Origin: Oscarella lobularis | Lineage: Eukaryota; Porifera; Homoscleromorpha; Homosclerophorida; Oscarellidae | Length of the DNA stretch: 64,000 bases | Assembly (NCBI RefSeq): GCF_947507565.1 | Contig: NC_089187.1 | Span: forward strand, 1,116,001-1,180,000 | Direction: 5' to 3' | Part shown: positions 54,360 to 64,000 of the stretch, one piece after another | How the letters are laid out: every line of letters starts with the position of its first letter | Numbering within the stretch: position 1 is the first letter of the stretch | The notes under the pieces: generated by a model | Database searches by the model: none | Told to the model about the DNA's origin: nothing | The model's input: the letters and a program-made list of their open reading frames with translations, nothing else | Translations under genes and position numbers: made by a program

Positions 54360-57300
54360 TTAAGTTTGTCGTACCCGTCTAGGTGCCATAGAAAATCTGG
54401 CCCCTGTACGTAAAGCTATCATTGGAAGGTAGAGTATTTCCCCTTTTCGTGAGCCGGTGGAGATGACGGTTTCTAAACATCTTTCTATAGTCTTCCTTAT
54501 GATGAGTCTTGTACCGTTTGCAATTCCTGGAGCAAGATTGCGAAGGACCATGACAGGCAAACCGATTTTGAGACGAAGTTGATAGGGTGGCATTCCCGAT
54601 GGCTGCAGAGAGTTCAAAAATTCCAAAGGATATTGAGTAGAATCATCTTCGTTTGGAACGCTGTCAATTGCATTATATGTTTTGACGTCGTTTCCTGGAA
54701 ATCTATTGAGTAGAACATTATTTAGGGCGTTGACGGTCTCGTTGAGAGGTGCCAGAATCGCTCTTTCCATCAGCCAGTCAATGTTGGCGTGGTTGTCTTC
54801 CAGGTTGTCGTAAACTTTGTCGAAGAGCTCGTCGTCTGTAGAAACGATATGACACAATTCTTCAGGTACAGTGATTGTTTGGGTGTCAACTGTACACGGT
54901 ATTCTTCCATCGCCAACGGTGAGGAGAAGATTGGAGAAAGCTGCTGCGTTGAGATCGTTGTGTAGGTGAACTCTCATGTTCGTTGTCAAAGAATGGGTTT
55001 CCACGTAATGCCATAGTGGGGATGATTTCAGGTAAGAGTGAATTTCGTTTGCCCGTGTTCCTCCGCGGATGACTGGAAGAGTTTGGCGAAAGTCTCCGGA
55101 AAGGACAAAAAAAACTCCGCCAAAAATTTTCTGAGAATCTCGTATGTCTCGGAAAGTGCGATCGACCGCTTCGAGTGCAACCCTGTTCATCATTGTTGAT
55201 TCATCCCAGAAGACTGCCGAGCATTCTTTGATTAATTTTGCCGTTTGCGTTCCTTTCTTGATGTTGCACATGGGTTGGTCGGAGGAGGTAAGGTCGAGAG
55301 GAATTTTAAATGTGGAATGTGATGTTCGTCCATTGGGGAGTAGTTGCGAATCAATTCTACTACTGGCCGTTGCGAGGGCTATAAGTGGTTGACTTCGAAT
55401 GCGACTGAGAGCCATTTTCGCAAGGTAGATTTTTCCTGTTCCTCCTGGTGCGTCGATGAATAAGAATCCTCCGCGTTTTTCGTCAATCAGTTGAATGATT
55501 CGGTCGTATATAATTCGTTGATCAACTGTAAGGTTTTCCTCATTTTCCTCAAGAAATTGCCGAAGAACTGCGACGTCGTAAGCAGTCTCTCTAGCGTAAT
55601 TGGAGGCGGCGGAATCAGAATGAGTTCTGTTTGTAGTAGGAAGGCCAAAATGAGTAAGGTTGTCACCGGATATTTCGTGCACGATGTCTTCAATTCGTAT
55701 TAGAGCGTCGTTGTACAATGCCGGGGTGAAAGGAGCGTCAAAATCGCGCGTTGCTTGACGATAGCGATGAAGAAGGTCTTCGGTCATTGAATTTTTGTGC
55801 GTTTCCCATAGATGAAGTGGATCAGCCAACTGACAGGAAGTGAGCAGAATAGAAAATAGGACGCGCAGAGAATGAGGCGAGGCGTGGGCGGAGGCTTCTT
55901 CCATTGCAGTTCTCCAATGAGCGTCATCTTCGAGCAGTCCAAGAGCTCGACACGCTTCGCGAAAGCTGGGGTAGAGATTGCCGTCGACTGTGCGGAGGTT
56001 TTCGAATGAACAGCAACCTGTTTGGTGATGAAGTAGAAGTCGGAGAAAAAAGCATTCCGCTTGTCTTGGATGAACATTGTAGACTCTGCCGATCGCAGAA
56101 CTGCTTTTGAAAGAGATCATTTCGCCGTCGGCGTTGAGAACTTGCGCGCTTCCTCGTATCCTGGGTTTCCAAACTTTGCTTTTATCGACGAAAGTGAAGT
56201 ATTGTGGAACATTTGAGTAGAGAAGATTTTTAACGAATTTTCTGTCTGCAGAAGTGATGTTACTTGTTTGTGGAGAATTGTATCGCTGACAAAGAGCGAA
56301 GAAAGCGGTGAGAGTAGTTTTTGGTGGATGTTGTGCTTTATCCTGAGCGTTTTCTGGTGTGAAAAGTACCCTTTGACCATTCGGAAGGTGAACCTGAAGA
56401 TTGATGACAGCCGGATAATGCTTATGAATGTGAAATCCGAATATCCTCCAGCAAGCTTCGCTGCAGCTGACGTAACGTGCCGCTTGAAAGATGTCGATTT
56501 CGTCTGAAGGGTTGTGTCTTTGAAAAGCAAATGCTGCCATGTCGTTGCCTTTGTTCACGTACTTGATGACGTATTTGATTGCGTTGATACTGTTGCAGAC
56601 TTCGACATTAATGTGGCAGTCGTACTTTTCGCACAGGTACGGAGAGTACGGTACAACAAACCGGTTGTCGACGGTAACGTTTTTGCCGCGAACTTTTTTT
56701 ACTCCGGTGTGTCCGCCTCCGCACGGCTTACGTCTGCGATACAGTGGATATCCGTCATCTGCGCAAATGGTTTCGGAAATAAAGTCTTTCGGAAAATTCT
56801 TCGAGCAAAAGTTATCCTTCATGAATACGCACTGGGGGTTGAGGCGCCCGCAAGGACCGTGGATCATGTTCCTCATGACAATATCGTGTAAGACAGGATT
56901 TTCTTGCTTGGACGGAATTTTAGCTGAAATGACCTTGTCAATGGTGTCACCGTAGACTCGGCAACTCGATTCAAGCCAAAGAAGTATGTGGGCGTGAGGA
57001 AGTCCCCGTTTCTGCCATTCGACGCAGTGGAGGTGGTCTCGAACAGGTCCGAAGATGCATTCTTTCGTCAGGTCGTCCATCATTTCTGTCAATTTCAAAT
57101 GGAAAACGCGAGCGACGATGTCGGGCCGTTGGTGCGCAGCTTGACCCGGAAGAAGATGCTGTACGATCTCTGGCCAAGATGGATTGCACGTTTGTGTGAT
57201 GAAGTACGTAGGCCGGCCAAATTTTCGAACGTAAGCCATAGCATAGCGTCTTGAACTCTCTGATTCATGTACCGTGGTCCTCCAGTAAAGCTGCTTGGCA

Positions 57301-59189
57301 AAATTACTTTTTTGCCAATGTTGGCGGGATCTGCATCTTGTCGGGACAGCGCGTCTGAGAACTCGGAGTAATTCTCTGCGCGGAGTTTCTTCTGATTGTG
57401 CCGAAGAAAATTGAGGCGATCTGATTCAATTTTTACGTACATGTCGACAATAAATTGCTGCATGAGTTTTCCGCAGCGCAGCAACGTGTTAAAGTCAGGA
57501 TCTGGGCGAAACATCATGAGAAAAGCATAGAATTTCATTGGCGTCAATTTCTTTCCTTTAGTTGTGAGCAATTCAATACTCCAGCCGTCTTTTCCTCGTG
57601 GAAAAAGGAGAGGATATTGAAGTGGATCGTAGCTTCTGTGGGTTTCTGCAATTCGTTAAAGTCTTTCTTCGCGGTGCTTTAGAACGATGTCTCGGTTTCC
57701 GTGTTTTTCGTCGAGCATCAAAACAGCAACTTCGTTAGTTTGTGGAGCATTGTAGCGTCGTTCGTGTTCGCCGGTTGGTCTTTTATCTGCATCGATGACG
57801 ACTTTCAAAGATTCGCTGTTTCTGGAAAGCATCTCCCTAGCAAAGTGAAAGCTTCGGACGTAGGAATTCTGTGCCTGAAGCATCATTTGCAGATCGACAA
57901 CAGTTGCCGGAGTGAGTCCTGGAATAGCCGCACATCGCAGACCGGCCTGGTCAGATGGGTCGTCAACAAAGTAAATTTGAGCAAATTTGTTTTGGCCGTT
58001 TTGGGAAGGTTCAAGAGATCCAATAAGGTGATACACTTGGCCTTGTATTCTGAAACAGGGGTTCCACTGGCCAAGAAACGATACTTGTTTGCATCCCATT
58101 GATGTCATTTGAAAGGCCGAGTTGTAACTACGAATGTTACCGAGAAAATGCGCGAACCTTAATGCTGTCCGAGGAGTAGAGACGCCAAAGGCTCGGGTGG
58201 TTTGGGTAAGAGAGGAATGTTCACTTTTCCTTTCTCGCAGCAAAGTCCCTCTGTTTCTCCCGGCCATTTGAGAGCTTTGCAGAATTCGCACTGAACTGTC
58301 ATTGATCCTACGTTGCTCGGCAGGGGACGGTCAGTTTCATATCTGAAGATCATGAAATGTAAAATATTGTGTAAATTTGTTTCACTAACCTGTACGCAGC
58401 ATGGACGTGGAGCTGTGAATTTTCTTGGGGCGGAAAACAATTCGGCGCTTGTTCATCGTCATCCACCATGTCAGGAACTGGAAAAATCCTTACAGATTCA
58501 TCGTTGACGTCATTTGTCGGGTCATGCTCTGATGTGGAATTTGTTGCAGTGATGCAGTGACAAAGAAACGGTGTTCCTCGGCTTCGACAGTTTGTCCACA
58601 TCTAGAACAAAGGAAATAAGGGTCGCAAAATATAAGTTTCAGAATTCGCAGGTACTGGGACGTGTCAGCTAAGGGAAGCGTTCCAACGTAAATGTGGTCG
58701 TGCGTAACGTCAGCAATAGAATAGACGACTTGCTCGTTGTCGTCGTCGTCTGTTTGGACGTCAAACAAAATTTATCTTCTTTGGTTGTTGTGGAAAACCC
58801 CTTCAAGATTGTTCATTGCTGTCATTTCGAGCGTAGAGATGATCGATGCGATGATATTGCGGTGTCGCGTTATGACCTCCGCCATGATCAGTTGCAACAA
58901 ACGGCTCATCAGCAGATTCGGTTCTAAAAAAAGGCGTTATTTGCACAGGTTCATGAAGCAAACGCGTGGTCTTAGGCTTTGAGTCGTCTTCATGGCGGTT
59001 GTCGCTTCGATGGAGAGAGAGAACCGACGACGCTGGAGACGCTTCGCCGAGAAACGGCGCTTTCTGCGCCGTTTGGTCGGATAGCCGCGTCCGAGTCGAA
59101 AGTGAGGTTCTTTCTTTAGAGTTCTTTTGCTGGTGATGCGCAGATTTAGTGGGAGATCGCTTGCGTCGCATATTTCGAAAAGAGGTCAT
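54360..59189 (-). pseudogene. Helitron Rep-helicase, copy 2, nearly intact
   Basis: On the minus strand N-terminal exons (59,189 to about 58,390) lead to a cysteine-rich segment (FLCSRCGQ; CEFCKALKWPGETEGLCCEK) across a 47-nt intron (58,343-58,389). The Helitron-like N region follows (TSMGCKQVSFLGQWNPCFRI; THRSYDPLQYPLLFPRGKDG). Then a 959-codon frame (54,360-57,239) holds Rep with an intact HUH motif (RGLPHAHILLW) and the tyrosine helix (YVIKYVNKG), and a PIF1-type helicase. Lesions: a TAA in place of a likely Gln codon near 57,656 (REERL*RIAETH); a 5-bp duplication (GCTAT twice) near 57,240 that shifts the frame between VQDAM and AYVRKFG; Walker A altered from GKT to GKI; and loss of the helicase C-terminus (motifs V-VI) at 54,360. 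Despite these it is the best-preserved Helitron here. Terminal TC and CTRR ends were not identified. Confidence 0.88.
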
Positions 59190-59394
59190 GAGAAAACCAG
59201 TCCCGGATATCAGGTTCCCGGTTTTGAGTGAGCGCAGCTATTTCGAAACAGGCTACAGTACGCGGTTGTTCTGACATTTATTTCAGTTAGACTGCCAACT
59301 GGCAGAAAAAGATTAGGCCCAACACGTAAATTGAAACAAAAAATGCCAAAGGGCAGAAAAAGAAGACAGAAAAATGCCAAATAGCATAAAATTG
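59190..59394. other. Short interval, possible Helitron 5' flank
   Basis: No reading frame. It contains three GGCAGAAAAA/TGCCAAA-type short repeats around 59,300-59,385. Confidence 0.4.
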
Positions 59395-59396
59395 TA

Positions 59397-61199
59397 CCGT
59401 ATTCTGCCGAGTAAACGCCCATGGGCGCTTGCAATAAGTTTAGAATTCAGAGGGGGGTGGGCGCTTGCTCGGACTATCCTAGGATTTATATCCCAGTAAA
59501 CGCCCACCCAATCTAAGTTCACATGAAGAGAGCAGTTTAGTGTCTACCGGTGCTGTACCACTCGCACGATATATACCATATAAGATTCACACAGACTGTT
59601 CACAATGAGAATGTTTCAGTCATCGTCTTCCTCATCACCGAAGGAGCTGAGGTCGTCGTCGTCATCGGAGTCAGATGGAGAGTCCTCTTCGTCTGATTCA
59701 TTCCCCCCTTCGTCTTCTTCATTCAATCGCGGCAAATCGTCGCTAAGGAGGTCATCTTCTGATCCATCAAGTGCATTGGAAATGCCGCAAACAAGCAAAG
59801 ACTTCACCAGCAATTCGGGCGAAATTTTTCTCCAAGCTTCTGCTACCCAATCAATAACATTTTGTCGGGTTGGCTGTTTCAAATTGCCAGCAGGTGTTTT
59901 CCCTCCGCCGTTCTGCCTCATCCAGCTCGACCACGACTCCCTAATGCTTTCCTTGAACGGCTTGTTCACCGACCGATCCATAGGCTGGGCTATCGACGTG
60001 CACCCACCCGGAATTAGAACGATCTCCGAGTTGCATTCTTCTGACGCAATTTTTCGACTGTCGTCTGCCTTATGAGGGCGATATTCATCTAAAATAAGCA
60101 ACTTTCGTTGTTGATGACTTTTGTATACCGTTCTCAACCAAGTGTGGAACAGTTCACGGGTCATCCAGCCATTGGTAGATGCAAACACGCGAACATTACC
60201 GGGATAAATCAAATTTCTCCTCACTCGTTGCCCAAGTTGGCCGCTGCGTTCTTTGAAGATCAGAAATGCCGGAAGTTTGTCCCCTGCAGCAGTTGAAGCA
60301 AGCGCAACAGTGAACCCCTTCTTTTCCGCGCGAGAAGTTTTTATTCGAACAGTCTTTTTTCCTTTCAACTCGTTTGTCCTCCTGCAGGGCATGTCAAACC
60401 GAACCATTGTCTGATCCATATTGACAATTTTGTCGGGGATAATGGAATGCTTGATCCTTGCAGCAATAACGGAACTGTCACAAAAATTAGATTCCCCTGC
60501 TATGTACGAAAAGGCAAATCTTACCGGCGAAATGCTGCAAGTTTCTCCGCGAAATCGGCCGGGACAAACTGGGATGAGTTCGTTCTTGATCGATATCCCA
60601 CGTGGAATCGTTTCCACCGCCACAGCCATTTGGAACTGGCGGCAAATCCTTGCATTTGCAAGCCGCCAGCAATTTCCTTTCCTCGTGCCCGAAGCTCCTT
60701 GTTTGAAACGGAATTGCCCTTCGCCCGTTCCTCTTCGAGATATGAGAAAAGGGAAGCGTCTAACTCTTTTGATGCGACCTCACGCCCTTGGTGAAGCTTC
60801 CTCTTTTTCTTCGATGCACCAACATCATGCTTCGCTAACTCATCGAAGTTTCTCTCCCATTCGCGAATCCGTTTTCGGTCGACCTCGAACTCCCTTGCCG
60901 TTTGGGAGACGTTTCTGCCGTGCAATCTGTGCCATTTCACGGCCATGCATTTGAATCCGACGGTGTAAGACGAATGTCGCTTCGACATCTTGAAGTTGCG
61001 CCAACGAATGACGTAACAATGGAAACTGTCAAACAGGCATGCGCCGCTTAATTGAATGAAAAGCAACGTGCACGAAATCTAAGATGATACGCGTGCATGG
61101 GCGTTCACAAGGATACAAATGTACCCTGTACACTAATTTCGCACGAAAGAGGGGGGTGGGCGCTTGCTCAGGGATAGGCGTTTACTCGGCAGAATACGG
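59397..61199 (-). mobile_element. Complete pogo-like DNA transposon
   Basis: 1,803 bp with perfect 23-bp inverted repeats (59,397-59,419 and 61,177-61,199, beginning CCGTATTCTGCCGAG) and TA on both flanks (59,395-59,396; 61,200-61,201). GGGGGGTGGGCGCTTGCTC occurs near both ends but in the same orientation, so the left subterminal region appears rearranged. It contains one spliced, open transposase gene on the minus strand. The absence of lesions suggests recent activity. Confidence 0.93.
59616..60988 (-). CDS. pogo-like transposase, intact, 2 exons
   Basis: Exon 1 (60,525-60,988) and exon 2 (59,616-60,474) are joined by a 50-nt intron with GTAAGA donor and TTTTTGTGACAG acceptor, phase 2, giving 440 residues. 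Order: N-terminal helix-turn-helix (VGFKCMAVKWHRLHGRNVSQ, then EFEVDRKRIREWE); CENP-B-type DNA-binding segment (LDASLFSYLEEERAKGNSVS); DDE_1 nuclease with Asp in IVNMDQTMVRFDMP, Asp in LLILDEYRPHK, and Asp in SIAQPMDRSVNKPFKE; and an acidic C-terminal tail (Asp/Glu/Ser). The architecture is that of POGK-like pogo transposases, which cut and paste at TA. The Met at 60,988 is the first before the helix-turn-helix. Without splicing, the frame appears shifted near 60,520, which could lead automatic annotation to call it broken. Confidence 0.88.
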
Positions 61200-61201
61200 T
61201 A

Positions 61202-61980
61202 ATTATTTTATTTAATTATTTTAATTGGCTCTTATGACCCGTTTTTAATTTATTCAGGTCGATGATGATACGGACGTATCAATGCTTAGATATGCTCTGT
61301 TACAGGAGGGGCGGCACATGCGAAAAGAACAGACAATCACACAATTAGATAAGTATAAATCATGCAATCATAGAAGTAGAATTCACTGTTCGCTTTCTAG
61401 AATGCTTTGCGATCCATTGATCCTTGGGAAGTTTCCCCAGCGCATTGGGGCAGTATCTGTATCCATTGCAACGGAAGTGACCAGTCGTCGCGTTGCAGGG
61501 TTCGAAGCAGACGCTGCACTCGTACGCCTTCCTTTGTTTTGGTTTTCCCGCAGCATTCTCAGCTCGCCTTCTCTTTCTCCACTCCGTCGTACGACTCAGC
61601 CTTTCTTCCTTTAACTAACAACGTGTCTGCTTTCGTCCGTCCTGAATCTGTTTTAATCTGCCTAAATATTAAAATTAACATTAAAGCTAAGCTCTACATC
61701 ACGATTTTACTCTTTTTTCGCGTTCTATCCCTTGTGCAGAACAAGCGAAAGTGGTACAGTGCGCTACTTAGTCACATGACGTGCGACACCTGTCAGCGAA
61801 TCGCGCCGTAGCGGCTTAAAAAACGTCGCCCGTTAACTGGCAAGGTGCGAAATGCTATAAGAACCTTTTTCCGCCTTCTACTTTATTTTTAAACTTCTTT
61901 TCCTTCCTTTTTCTTCTCCCTTCTTTTCCCCCCTCCACGGTACGTTTTATGCCCCAGCCTGACCGCTGTACTGTGCGCGC
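61202..61980. other. Unrecognised interval
   Basis: Short plus-strand frames (61,282-61,811) without family resemblance, then a C/T-rich stretch (61,870-61,940). No gene supported. Confidence 0.4.
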
Positions 61981-61989
61981 GACGTACGG

Positions 61990-62060
61990 GACTGAAACAT
62001 AGCGGCCGGATTAATGAGGTGGCCGTCCTAACAAGGTGGCCAGTAACCGAGGTTCCACTG
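61990..62060 (-). repeat. pogo/Tigger-type terminus, apparently solitary
   Basis: On the minus strand the sequence starts CAGTGGAACCTCGGTTACTG and continues with GGCCACCTTGTTAGGACGGC, the kind of terminus seen in Tigger/pogo elements and their miniature derivatives. No inverted partner was found within the adjacent kilobase, so the element is truncated or fused to its neighbour. Confidence 0.5.
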
Positions 62061-62064
62061 CACT

Positions 62065-64000
62065 TTAATTTTGCCTCCTGCAGCTGCCCTCCAACATGAA
62101 AAAACTTTCAGCCAATTCTACTTCTTCTTTCTCCATAGCAAAGAGATACAACTGGTGTGTGACGTCCATCGCGTGACTGTATGACTCAACAGAGCTTGTT
62201 GGTTCTTCTTCCTCCTCTTCTTCTTTATCTTTCTCGTCTTCATCTTCTACTTCTGCGTTCGCCTCTTTCTTTGACGAGCCCTCGAATTCACACTGTTTTG
62301 CGCTGATCTTCTCTCCAATCTGAGCAACGAGTTCTTCGTCTTCCATTTCAGCTCCGAAATCAATTGCTGCATCGTGTTCAATCATGTATTGCAGGCCTGT
62401 AAGAAACAGAATTCTCGGAGTACGATGTCTTTCTGTTCTTATGGGATGATTATCTGCCGACCATTCCTTCGGTCTACATCATAAACATGTTAACAACGGT
62501 AACATTCACATCTCTCCATAGCCTCTCAATTCTCTCATGAATAATCAATAAGTGGACGAACCAGCAAGAAACATTAGCATGAAAAAGATAAGACATGTGG
62601 ACTATTCAGTACCTTTTGCATTGTGGAAAGAACGTCCTGTCAGCACACTTCCTCTTCCCGTTCCGCGATCAACCAGCATATAACGAGCAACGTCAATGTT
62701 TTCTAGGCCGTGATTGGATCGAACACGAGACGGAGTACCGTAATCACGCACAGCCTCTTCAAAAAGAACGCGCACCGTATGCGCGCGGTTGTTGGTACTT
62801 GCTTGCGAGTACACTATCAACCAAGAATAACCGTCTATTCCTCCATGAATGACAATTCTCCAAGGGTCAATCAGTTTGTGATTTCCGCCTAATAAACAAA
62901 AATTCATGCTATACCGAAGTTCGTTTTTGACTAACTCACCATAGACAGTTTGCGCCCGGTGCACTACTGGCGACGCTGAATTACGCGACGTCGTCTGATA
63001 ACTCGGCGTATTGGATCGACGGCTTTCCCGTATCCTCCAATACGGTATTCGATGTTCTCTGTGTCGCAACTCTCCTGCCACCAACCGTTCACCCGCTCGG
63101 TCATTCAAGTGAATGATGCTCTCAACTATTCTGTCAAGTTCTTGGTCACTTATTGGCATATCAAAAGCGATTCGACGGTTAAAAATTGTTCGAACGGAAA
63201 CTCCGATTAATCGAGCAATATCTGTCCATGAAAATCCAATCTCTTGAATAGCATAGCGCGGACGTCCCGGCAGGTTGTCGTGTTCTTGCTCGACGGTAAA
63301 CAACGAACAGCCAGTCTCATTTCTGCGAGCATCCAATGTAAGGACGTGCTGCTCAAAGCGATCTCTGCTTAAAAAAGCAATTTATTTCGTGAAGGAGTAA
63401 CTGTATGCTCTAATTCTTGCCTAAGGTCCCACAATATGTTATTTAGCTCTGTCAAGCTAATTACGAGCTGTCTCTCGTCGTCGTTCTGCGGGTTTCCAGT
63501 GAGAATAATGATAGCATGATCCAATAGCATAAATGTGCCCGATGAAACCTATTCTAAACGTCGTATAAACATACAGCAGTGTTTGTGTCACGATTTCCAT
63601 TGACTAGATTAGGAAGCACCTGAATTTCCAGTTTTCGTGTGTCAAGGTCATGCTCATAGGTTGATCGAATTATCTCAGGCACCGCAGCTGCTCTCGTGTC
63701 ATTGCCGTTTGCTGCTGCTATCAAGAAAATCTCTATCACTTTTGGTAATAGCATAGATGGCTGCTCAAATCGTCAGCACATTTCTTCAATTGTGAGATCT
63801 AGCGCATAGTAGTAATGCGACTTATAGTAGACTTCATGAGTTTCAAAAGCGTGGGGTGCGGAACCGACATCTATCCTTTTCGGTGGTTGCCTGTACCGTG
63901 GCAGGCAAGGTTTCTGTTTGTATTGATCTGCCTCTTGCTCTGCTGAAGAATAAAAGACGTCAAAAGATCTGTCACTTCGACTTCTTCTCAAATAGCTCAC
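62065..64000 (-). pseudogene. Integrase-core domain protein, degenerate, runs off the edge
   Basis: Minus-strand exons. Upstream frames (64,000-63,773; 63,754-63,554, with LLPKVIEIFLIAAANGND) lead to an exon from about 63,366 with LTLDARRNETGCSLFTVEQE and a helix-turn-helix (GFSWTDIARLIGVSVRTIFN). After a 51-nt intron (62,889-62,939) the integrase core follows: NHKLIDPWRIVIHGGIDGYS (first Asp), VRSNHGLENIDVARYM (the usual second Asp is Asn), and RIERLWRDV further on (catalytic Glu). Much of the segment after that Glu is missing; HPIRTERHRTPRILFLTGLQ and an acidic C-terminal part (62,065-62,385) remain. This rve-like family is multicopy in aquatic invertebrates and fish and is often annotated as uncharacterised. 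The Asp-to-Asn change and the deletion argue against integrase activity. Confidence 0.7.

Noticed and set aside
58490-58620. Intron ending at TTCTAG before ATGTGGAC near 58,602 in the Helitron N-terminal part
   Set aside because: The upstream frame reads straight through this point as a cysteine-rich motif (FLCSRCGQ), so splicing there would destroy a plausible zinc finger. The exon structure of this part remains unresolved.
60487-60672. Frameshift mutation in the pogo-like transposase
   Set aside because: A 50-nt intron with good splice signals and correct phase restores the frame, so splicing is a better explanation.

Overview
The window is eukaryotic and almost certainly from an animal. 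Spliced reading frames carry very short introns of about 47-57 nt, there is a TKL-type protein kinase, and most of the sequence is transposable elements of the kinds found in sponges, cnidarians and other invertebrates: DIRS, Penelope with GIY-YIG, restriction-like-endonuclease non-LTR, Helitron, hAT, Harbinger, Tc1/mariner-like, pogo. A sponge is my best guess for the host. That is inference, because no host marker gene was recognised.

Layout. 1-10.69 kb is a 43-bp satellite array, open at the left edge, whose unit contains an 11-bp dyad and which shows nested higher-order repeats. 11.1-11.9 kb is a Ty3/gypsy integrase remnant. 12-16.5 kb is largely unrecognised and holds a pair of inverted P-loop fragments. 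16.6-19.7 kb is a decayed DIRS-like retrotransposon. 19.9-22.15 kb is a non-LTR element with a C-terminal restriction-like endonuclease, joined tail to tail with a hAT fragment (22.15-22.6 kb). 23.33-26.88 kb is a complete TIR-bounded transposon with two convergent genes, a HIRAN-domain protein and a Tc1/mariner-type transposase. 27-28.2 kb is a Harbinger remnant. 29.1-30.1 kb is a deleted Tc1-like element. 30.1-33.3 kb is unrecognised. 33.3-36.3 kb is a decayed Helitron. 36.4-38.2 kb is a second non-LTR copy. 38.9-42.4 kb is a second, diverged HIRAN-plus-transposase element. 43.1-43.7 kb is an LTR-retrotransposon gag remnant. 45.5-46.5 kb is a Penelope-like remnant in a strand-asymmetric A/C-rich stretch. 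47.8-49.4 kb is a spliced protein kinase gene. 49.4-51.2 kb is a TIR-flanked insert. 51.3-51.7 kb is the C-terminal module of an integrase-core protein. 52.1-54.1 kb is a Tc1-like element. 54.4-59.2 kb is a nearly intact Helitron. 59.4-61.2 kb is a pogo-like element with an apparently intact spliced gene. 62.1-64 kb is a degenerate integrase-core gene running off the right edge.

The strongest finding is the pair of two-gene elements at 23.3-26.9 and 38.9-42.4 kb. Both have CAGTGC-type inverted termini with TA target duplications. In both, a HIRAN-domain gene enters from one end and a transposase gene from the other. Both HIRAN genes have an intron at the same place and phase. The two copies are clearly diverged, so this is a retained architecture and not a chance neighbourhood, and it suggests that a HIRAN protein (a family known to bind 3' ends of single-stranded DNA) is an accessory transposition factor.

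Most other genes here are broken. The best candidates for intact function are the pogo-like transposase, the two HIRAN proteins, and possibly the kinase, which has an in-frame TGA near its end.
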